Below are positions 6,541 to 10,207 of a DNA stretch of 10,207 nucleotides, piece after piece. Position 1 is the first letter of the stretch. Each line of letters opens with the position of its first letter. Made by a program: the position numbers and the translations under genes. The notes below the pieces were generated by a model. It made no database searches, was not told where the DNA came from, and saw only the letters and a list, made by a program, of their open reading frames with translations. Source of the DNA: ZC4RG30 sp964417875 (GTDB lineage Bacteria; Pseudomonadota; Gammaproteobacteria; Steroidobacterales; Steroidobacteraceae); assembly GCA_964417875.1 (NCBI GenBank), contig CAYQJU010000086.1, positions 1-10,207 of the forward strand, read 5' to 3'.

Positions 6541-6567
6541 GTGGCGATGCACCGGGGGTATCCGGCC

Positions 6568-7206
6568 TCACCGCTCCTCGGCCAACGCGCGCCGCAGGCC
6601 CTCGCGGAATGCGGGCGCGCCGCCCATCGATGGATGACGCAGCGGCGTGGCCGCAAGGCCGATGTCCGCCAGCGAGGCCTCGGCATTGCGGCCGACGGCA
6701 AAGCAGCGCACGCCGGGCAGCGCAGCGAGCAGGGCTTCGAGCACCGGCAGTCCGGCGCGGCGCTCCTGCGGCGTGGGCGTGCGGTTCGACTGCGGCACGC
6801 CCGGCCGGTGCGGGTGCCATGGATAGGCGTTCCACAGCAGCGTGTCCTGCGCGCGGTCCAGCGCATGCAGCGTGCCCCACACCGTGGTCGCCGAAGGCTC
6901 GCTCCAGGGGCGCGGGCGCGTCGACAGGCGCTGCCCGCCGATGTCGACGCGCGGCACGGCTCCGGCCAGCAGCAGCCTCTCGCTGGTGAAGGGGATGCCG
7001 CTGACATGCGCACCCTGGTAGCCGGCCGCCTCGCCGAGCAGCAGCCAGCGCGGCTGGATGGCGCAGAAGGCGCGCAGGCGCGCCAGCCGGGCCGTCGCGG
7101 CGTCCGGTCGCAGGTCGGTGCCGGGGTCCTGGTCCAGCCAGGGATTGAAGACGGCAGGCGGCGAGGGGGCGACCAGCAGGTCGAAGAAACGCTTGAGCTT
7201 TGACAC
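6568..7206 (-). CDS. Uracil-DNA glycosylase superfamily protein
   Basis: Likely base-excision repair enzyme removing uracil or a related base from DNA. The 212-aa product has the superfamily layout: motif 1 GEAAGYQG (58-65) continuing to SGIPFTSE (69-76), a central PSATTVWGTLHAL (104-116), LWNAYPWHPH (124-133), and the C-terminal motif LRHPSMGG (189-196) carrying the active-site His. Only two cysteines are present (48 and 168), so it lacks the iron-sulfur cluster of family 4 and 5 enzymes. It resembles an iron-sulfur-free UDG-like group I recall from Burkholderia and Xanthomonads. The start is uncertain: GTG at 7206 gives an N-terminus like the homologs I recall, while GTG at 7242 would add 12 residues and has AGG about 8 nt upstream. 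It is 39 nt upstream of gloA. Its exact substrate cannot be read from sequence. Confidence 0.85.
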   Translation of the reverse strand: MSKLKRFFDLLVAPSPPAVFNPWLDQDPGTDLRPDAATARLARLRAFCAIQPRWLLLGEAAGYQGAHVSGIPFTSERLLLAGAVPRVDIGGQRLSTRPRPWSEPSATTVWGTLHALDRAQDTLLWNAYPWHPHRPGVPQSNRTPTPQERRAGLPVLEALLAALPGVRCFAVGRNAEASLADIGLAATPLRHPSMGGAPAFREGLRRALAEER

Positions 7207-7279
7207 GCGCCGCAGGATAACGGCGCGCAGGTTCGGACGCACCGGGCGCCTGGCGGGCGCTCGGGTTCTGGTCGCGGGA

Positions 7280-8011
7280 CTATCTTCCGCGGGGACCGGG
7301 CGCGCCGAGCTTGCGATCCAGGCTCCACGTGGCCGGCTGGTCGGCCTTCATCTCCCGGTACTGCTGCTGCGTGGATTCCAGCTCGCTGTAGAGCTGCGCC
7401 AGGTGAGCGGCCTTCTCGGACAGACGGGCATCACCGCGGATCACATCCATGACCGTCTGTGCGTACTGCTCGCGGTGATGCATCGCCTCGAGCGATGCCG
7501 GCACGAATCCAGACGGCGCAAGGGAATCGCCGAGGTAGCTATCCATCGCCTGGTGATAGTTTTCCGAAATGGAACCCTGACAACCGCCCTCGAATTGTGA
7601 GGTGGCCGGCATCGGCGAATTGCACTGCATGCCGAACTGTGAAGGCGGACGGAAGGACACCCGGTGCCGCAGGCGCATCGGCATGCGCTGCGCCAGGAAA
7701 CCGGGAATGCAGGTTCGCTTCAGGATCATGCTGCCCTGCTGGAGCGCGACCAGGCCACAGGTCACATCAAAGCGGTCATCATCGTTCAGCGCGTTGTAGA
7801 GGGCGAAGAAGTCATCCTCGGCCTCTTCGATCCGGTCTGCGAGGCGCTTGCCGTGCACCCAGACCTCATCCAGTTCCAGCGCCGGGGCCGCCTCCGGGCT
7901 GGCCAGCGGTGCGGAGGATGCGGCTTCCACTGCGGCACACGTGCCTGCGAAAAGCAGCGCGGATGCCAGGGCGAAGCAGGTCTTTCCGGCCATCTGCATG
8001 ATTCGGTTCAT
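7280..8011 (-). CDS. Exported four-cysteine protein, paralog C of a tandem trio
   Basis: A 243-aa predicted exported protein of unknown function, third in transcription order of three tandem paralogs. The signal peptide spans about 1-28 (KTCFALASALLFAGTCAA) and is followed by an Ala/Pro/Ser-rich linker. The first conserved block is LDEVWVHGKRLADRIEEAED (47-66), FFALYNALNDDDRFDV (68-83), then GSMILKRTCIPGF (93-105). The middle (about 106-172) is divergent. The last block is HHREQYAQTVMDVI (178-191), DARLSEKAAHL (194-204) and ELESTQQQYREMKA (210-223), ending in LGAPGPRGR. Mature cysteines are 85, 101, 130 and 144. GGAG lies 7 nt before the ATG. It differs from its siblings by Thr instead of His before Cys85 and by two extra C-terminal residues. 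The 60 bases at 7561-7620, in the divergent part, are only 57% GC. Confidence 0.85.
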   Translation of the reverse strand: MNRIMQMAGKTCFALASALLFAGTCAAVEAASSAPLASPEAAPALELDEVWVHGKRLADRIEEAEDDFFALYNALNDDDRFDVTCGLVALQQGSMILKRTCIPGFLAQRMPMRLRHRVSFRPPSQFGMQCNSPMPATSQFEGGCQGSISENYHQAMDSYLGDSLAPSGFVPASLEAMHHREQYAQTVMDVIRGDARLSEKAAHLAQLYSELESTQQQYREMKADQPATWSLDRKLGAPGPRGR

Positions 8012-8041
8012 GGATTGTCTCCGTGTTCAGCGGATGCCGGT

Positions 8042-8764
8042 TCAGCGCGGACCGGGCGAACCCGCCCTGCGGTGAATGCTCCAGTTCCTCGTGCCTGTGG
8101 CCTTCAGTTCACGGTACTGCTGCTGCGTGGATTCCAGTTCCTCATACAGGCGGGAAAGACCGGCCGCCTTGTCCTGCAGGCGGGCATCAGCGCGGATGAC
8201 GGCGGCAACCGTGTTCGCGTATTGATCCCGATAGTGCACGGCCCGCAGGGAGACGGGGGCCGGGGAGCTCGCATGCGTGCTGCGCAGGTAGCGGTCCATC
8301 GACTGGAAGCTGGGGCCGCTGAAGCCGCATCCGTCGGCATACGTCGACAAAGTTGAATCCCCGGACGCGGACGGGACGCGCGTGCAGCCGTCCGGTGAAT
8401 ACAGCAGCGAGAACGCGGGTTTCACCGTCTGTGGCAGTTCCAGCTGATCGACCAGAAAGCCGGGCACGCAGGTGCGCTGCATGATCATGCTGCCCGGGTG
8501 CAGCGCCATCTGGCCGCAGTGCACGTCGAAGCGGTCATCGGCGTTCAGGATGTTATAGAGGGCGAAGAAGTCGTCCTCGGCCCGCTCGATGCGGCGCGCA
8601 AGGCTCTCGCCGTGCACCCGGATTTCCTCGAGTTCCATTGGCGCGGCATCGACGGCGGCAAACGGCGTGTCCGCGGACTCCACCGCGGCGGCGGTCCCCG
8701 CGAATGTGAGCGACAAAGCCAGTGACAGGACGACTCTCCCTGCCGTGCGCATGCATCCGTTCAT
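8042..8764 (-). CDS. Exported four-cysteine protein, paralog B of a tandem trio
   Basis: A 240-aa predicted exported protein, middle member of the trio and the most divergent. The signal peptide is at about 1-27 (GRVVLSLALSLTFAGTAAA). Conserved segments are MELEEIRVHGESLARRIE (43-60), AEDDFFALYNILNADDRFDV (62-81), HCG (82-84), GSMIMQRTCVPGF (91-103), VHYRDQYANTVAAVI (176-190), DARLQDKAAGL (193-203), ELESTQQQYRELKA (209-222) and a C-terminal GSPGPR. Mature cysteines are 83, 99, 127 and 146, aligned with those of the other two. The chosen ATG at 8764 has a GAGGAGG ribosome site 5 nt upstream; an earlier in-frame ATG at 8785 was rejected because it would place that site inside the coding region. 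It lies 37 nt after paralog A and 30 nt before paralog C, consistent with one operon. Function unknown; exported structural, inhibitor or immunity roles are only guesses. Confidence 0.86.
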   Translation of the reverse strand: MNGCMRTAGRVVLSLALSLTFAGTAAAVESADTPFAAVDAAPMELEEIRVHGESLARRIERAEDDFFALYNILNADDRFDVHCGQMALHPGSMIMQRTCVPGFLVDQLELPQTVKPAFSLLYSPDGCTRVPSASGDSTLSTYADGCGFSGPSFQSMDRYLRSTHASSPAPVSLRAVHYRDQYANTVAAVIRADARLQDKAAGLSRLYEELESTQQQYRELKATGTRNWSIHRRAGSPGPR

Positions 8765-8769
8765 GGCGA

Positions 8770-8776
8770 CCTCCTC
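8770..8776 (-). promoter_or_regulatory. Strong ribosome binding site of paralog B
   Basis: GAGGAGG on the - strand, 5 nt before the ATG at 8764, is close to the anti-Shine-Dalgarno consensus. It decides the start of paralog B and is stronger than the GGAG sites of paralogs A (9518-9521) and C (8019-8022), so the middle gene may be translated best. Confidence 0.7.
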
Positions 8777-8801
8777 GAGAATCAACTGGTGCGGTTCGTC
8801 T

Positions 8802-9509
8802 TCAGCGCGGCCCTGGCGAACCCAGCTTGCGCTGCATGCTCCACGTTGCGGGCGTCAGCGCCCTCATGTCGCGGTAGTGCTGCTGCGTGGCTGCCAGTTC
8901 CGTGTACAGCGTCGAAAGATGGGCGGCCTTCTCGTGCAGCCGCGCATCGCCCTCGATCACCTCGATCAGGGTCTGCGCATACTGCTCGCGGTAATGCACG
9001 GCCTCCACCATGGCCAGGTGGTAATGGTCCATCAACCCTGACGGGTATTGGTCCATCGGCGCCCCGTAACAGCCGCCTTCGAAATGCACGGCGCCGTTGT
9101 CGGCGGTGGGCGAGCCCTGACAGACGGCGCTGGTCATGAGCGAATACGGGCGGAAAGAGCGGGCCTGGCGATATATCGGGACGCGATCGGCAATGAATCC
9201 GGGAACGCAGGTGCGTTGCATGATCATGCTGCCGCGCTGCAGGATCGTCAGGCCGCAGTGGACATCGAAGCGGTCGTCATCGTTCAGCTCGTTGTAGAGG
9301 CCGAAGAATGCGTCCTCGGCTTCTTCGATGCGATCGGCCAGGCGCTTGCCGTGCACCCAGACTTCATCGAGTTCCATAGTCGGGGCGGGGTTGCCGCCAG
9401 CCGGCGCGGCATCGGGCGCTGCCTCGACGGCCGCTGCGATACCAGCGAAAAACAAGGTCGATGCCAGGACCAGGGACACCCTGGCGGTCGCATTCGCAAT
9501 CCGTGCCAT
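8802..9509 (-). CDS. Exported four-cysteine protein, paralog A of a tandem trio
   Basis: A 235-aa predicted exported protein, first of the trio in transcription order. The signal peptide is at about 1-27 (VSLVLASTLFFAGIAAA), then an Ala/Pro/Gly linker. Conserved segments are LDEVWVHGKRLADRIEEAED (47-66, identical to paralog C there), FFGLYNELNDDDRFDVHCG (68-86), GSMIMQRTCVPGF (93-105), VHYREQYAQTLIEVI (171-185), DARLHEKAAHLSTLY (188-202) and TQQHYRDMRA (208-217), ending GSPGPR. Mature cysteines are 85, 101, 130 and 147. The ATG at 9509 has GGAG 8 nt upstream; a longer in-frame start at 9554 lies in the gap and would bury the signal peptide. It follows the transglycosylase-like gene by 89 bp, the largest gap within region 4 and the likeliest place for the trio's promoter, though no clear -35/-10 pair is visible. 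Confidence 0.86.
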   Translation of the reverse strand: MARIANATARVSLVLASTLFFAGIAAAVEAAPDAAPAGGNPAPTMELDEVWVHGKRLADRIEEAEDAFFGLYNELNDDDRFDVHCGLTILQRGSMIMQRTCVPGFIADRVPIYRQARSFRPYSLMTSAVCQGSPTADNGAVHFEGGCYGAPMDQYPSGLMDHYHLAMVEAVHYREQYAQTLIEVIEGDARLHEKAAHLSTLYTELAATQQHYRDMRALTPATWSMQRKLGSPGPR

Positions 9510-9563
9510 GAGCCGTTCTCCAGAGGGAGCCTTCGGCCAGTATGCAGGTCGCATGGCTGCCCG

Positions 9564-9579
9564 GCCACGCCGCCGTGGC
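9564..9579. other. Small perfect hairpin between the transglycosylase and paralog A
   Basis: GCCACG (9564-9569) pairs with CGTGGC (9574-9579) around a four-base loop in the 89-bp gap after the transglycosylase-like stop. No T-run follows on the - strand, so termination is uncertain. It could weaken read-through into the paralog trio or be chance in GC-rich DNA. Confidence 0.3.
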
Positions 9580-9598
9580 AGTGATAACCACCTTTGCG

Positions 9599-10207
9599 CT
9601 ATTCGAAGAGAGTCAGCGTATTCAGGTACTTTTCGATGTACCAGCGGTTCTCATTGTTGTATCGCGGGATCGCAACTGGACGCACGCCGTCGGCAGACTG
9701 CTTCCACAGGCAGGGACATTTCACGCGCCGGGCCGGCTGCTCGCCCGGACGGGCCAGGTCCGGCAGCTTCACGCCAGCGTTCTTCACCACGTTGTAGAGA
9801 CGGGTCACATTGCGCGGCCCGCCGTTGTAGGCCGCCACGGCGAAGATGCCCAGCAGCAGCGGATCATCCAGGTACACGGCGCGGATGTCGGCGCGCATCT
9901 GCGAGAGTTCGATGTCCAGCAGGCAGATGGCCGCCTTCATGGCGTTGGGCAGGTTGGTGGCGCCGCGTTCGAATACCGGGTCGATGCGGGCTTCCGGACA
10001 GCGGCGCACCACCAGTGAATAGGTGCCATTGCCGCGGCGGTTGGTGAACTGCATCGCCCCCAGCGCCGAGGCGCTGGACACGCTGTAGCGGTAGGCTTCA
10101 CCGCGCTTCAGGCCGTACTGGTTCAGCACGTCATGGAAGGCCTCGATGCCCTTGTTGGTGTAGTCGGTGTCATCGGTCTGTTCGATCACCGCCAGCATCG
10201 CCACCAG
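9599..10207 (-). CDS. Lytic transglycosylase-like (SLT domain) protein, 5' end missing
   Basis: The 3' part (202 residues visible) of a gene running off the window edge; the frame is open through base 10207, so any start inside the window is not trusted. SLT-domain enzymes cleave the MurNAc-GlcNAc bond of peptidoglycan. Seen here are AMLAVIEQTDD (3-13), whose Glu9 fits the catalytic Glu position, a long insertion, SSASALGAMQFT (44-55) equivalent to the family's G-x-M-Q motif, and FAVAAYNGGP (122-131) equivalent to AAYNAGP. The C-terminus has a KCPC segment (163-166) and ends NRWYIEKYLNTLTLFE without an added domain. The insertion between the putative catalytic Glu and the GAMQF motif is longer than usual, so enzymatic activity is likely but not certain. 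Any signal peptide lies outside the window. The gene precedes the exported-protein trio in the same direction. Confidence 0.75.
   Translation of the reverse strand: MVAMLAVIEQTDDTDYTNKGIEAFHDVLNQYGLKRGEAYRYSVSSASALGAMQFTNRRGNGTYSLVVRRCPEARIDPVFERGATNLPNAMKAAICLLDIELSQMRADIRAVYLDDPLLLGIFAVAAYNGGPRNVTRLYNVVKNAGVKLPDLARPGEQPARRVKCPCLWKQSADGVRPVAIPRYNNENRWYIEKYLNTLTLFE

Larger units (their letters stand above)
7280..9509 (-). repeat. Tandem triplication of one exported-protein gene
   Basis: The three genes at 8802-9509, 8042-8764 and 7280-8011 are direct repeats diverged at DNA level. The conserved 5' and 3' coding blocks are still alignable as DNA: a 26-base run is identical between paralogs B and C (8112-8137 and 7356-7381) and nearly so in A. 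Central segments no longer align. Ends of A and B even share the bases around the stop codon. This indicates duplication followed by divergence focused on the middle. Confidence 0.8.

Noticed and set aside
5863..7203. A 446-codon open frame on the + strand
   Set aside because: Antisense to rluF, gloA and the uracil-DNA glycosylase gene; low-complexity Arg/Gln/Ala translation with no recognisable motif.
6568..7206. Iron-sulfur uracil-DNA glycosylase (family 4 or 5)
   Set aside because: Only two cysteines are present, so the four-Cys cluster ligand set is absent, although the GEA-x-G and HPS motifs fit the superfamily.
7280..9509. TonB-receptor plug domain in the exported trio, from the E-V-W-V-H-G segment
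   Set aside because: The segment looks like the E-V-x-V-T-G start of plug domains, but the proteins are only about 240 aa, have no beta-barrel and no aromatic C-terminus, and the segment runs into a charged helix instead.
7280..10207. Type IV secretion effector/immunity locus of the Xanthomonadales type
   Set aside because: The transglycosylase-like protein ends without the Gln-rich C-terminal XVIPCD domain expected of such effectors, and no secretion gene is in the window. Its 5' end is missing, so this is a provisional rejection.

Overview
The window is GC-rich, densely packed bacterial DNA. The cytochrome bo3 quinol oxidase genes followed directly by a SURF1 gene, together with the housekeeping proteins present, suggest a gammaproteobacterium near the Xanthomonadales (Lysobacter/Luteimonas/Pseudoxanthomonas-like). 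That placement is an inference from gene content and protein style; no marker gene is present to prove it.

Region 1 (1-2368, + strand) is the 3' part of a cyo operon: the end of cyoB, then complete cyoC, cyoD and a SURF1-family assembly factor. Every junction is a start/stop overlap (ATGA, TGATG, GTGA), so the four are translationally coupled. No cyoE follows. A 92-bp gap with one imperfect hairpin separates this operon from convergent genes.

Region 2 (2461-5309, - strand) holds four tandem genes for exported NTF2-like/SnoaL-like proteins. Transcription runs from a lipoprotein (4746-5309) through three signal-peptide proteins (4013-4714, 3246-4013, 2461-3249), with a 31-nt gap and then 1-nt and 4-nt overlaps. 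The last three share a proline-rich C-terminal tail ending in a P-[NH]-P-V-T-G motif. The substrate is unknown.

Region 3 (5334-7206, - strand) is a housekeeping block: an RluF-type rRNA pseudouridine synthase, glyoxalase I (gloA) and a uracil-DNA glycosylase superfamily protein.

Region 4 (7280-9509, - strand) is a tandem array of three paralogous exported proteins of about 240 aa that I cannot assign to a named family. They have conserved N- and C-terminal blocks, a variable middle and four conserved cysteines each. Upstream of them (9599-10207) is the 3' part of a lytic-transglycosylase-like gene cut by the window edge.

All genes from 10207 down to 2461 lie on the - strand with gaps under 100 bp, so long co-transcripts with internal promoters are possible. 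The least explained parts are the three-gene exported Cys-protein array and the four-gene exported SnoaL-like cluster. I see no tRNA, rRNA, CRISPR array, insertion sequence or prophage gene, and no gene-free stretch over 300 bases.
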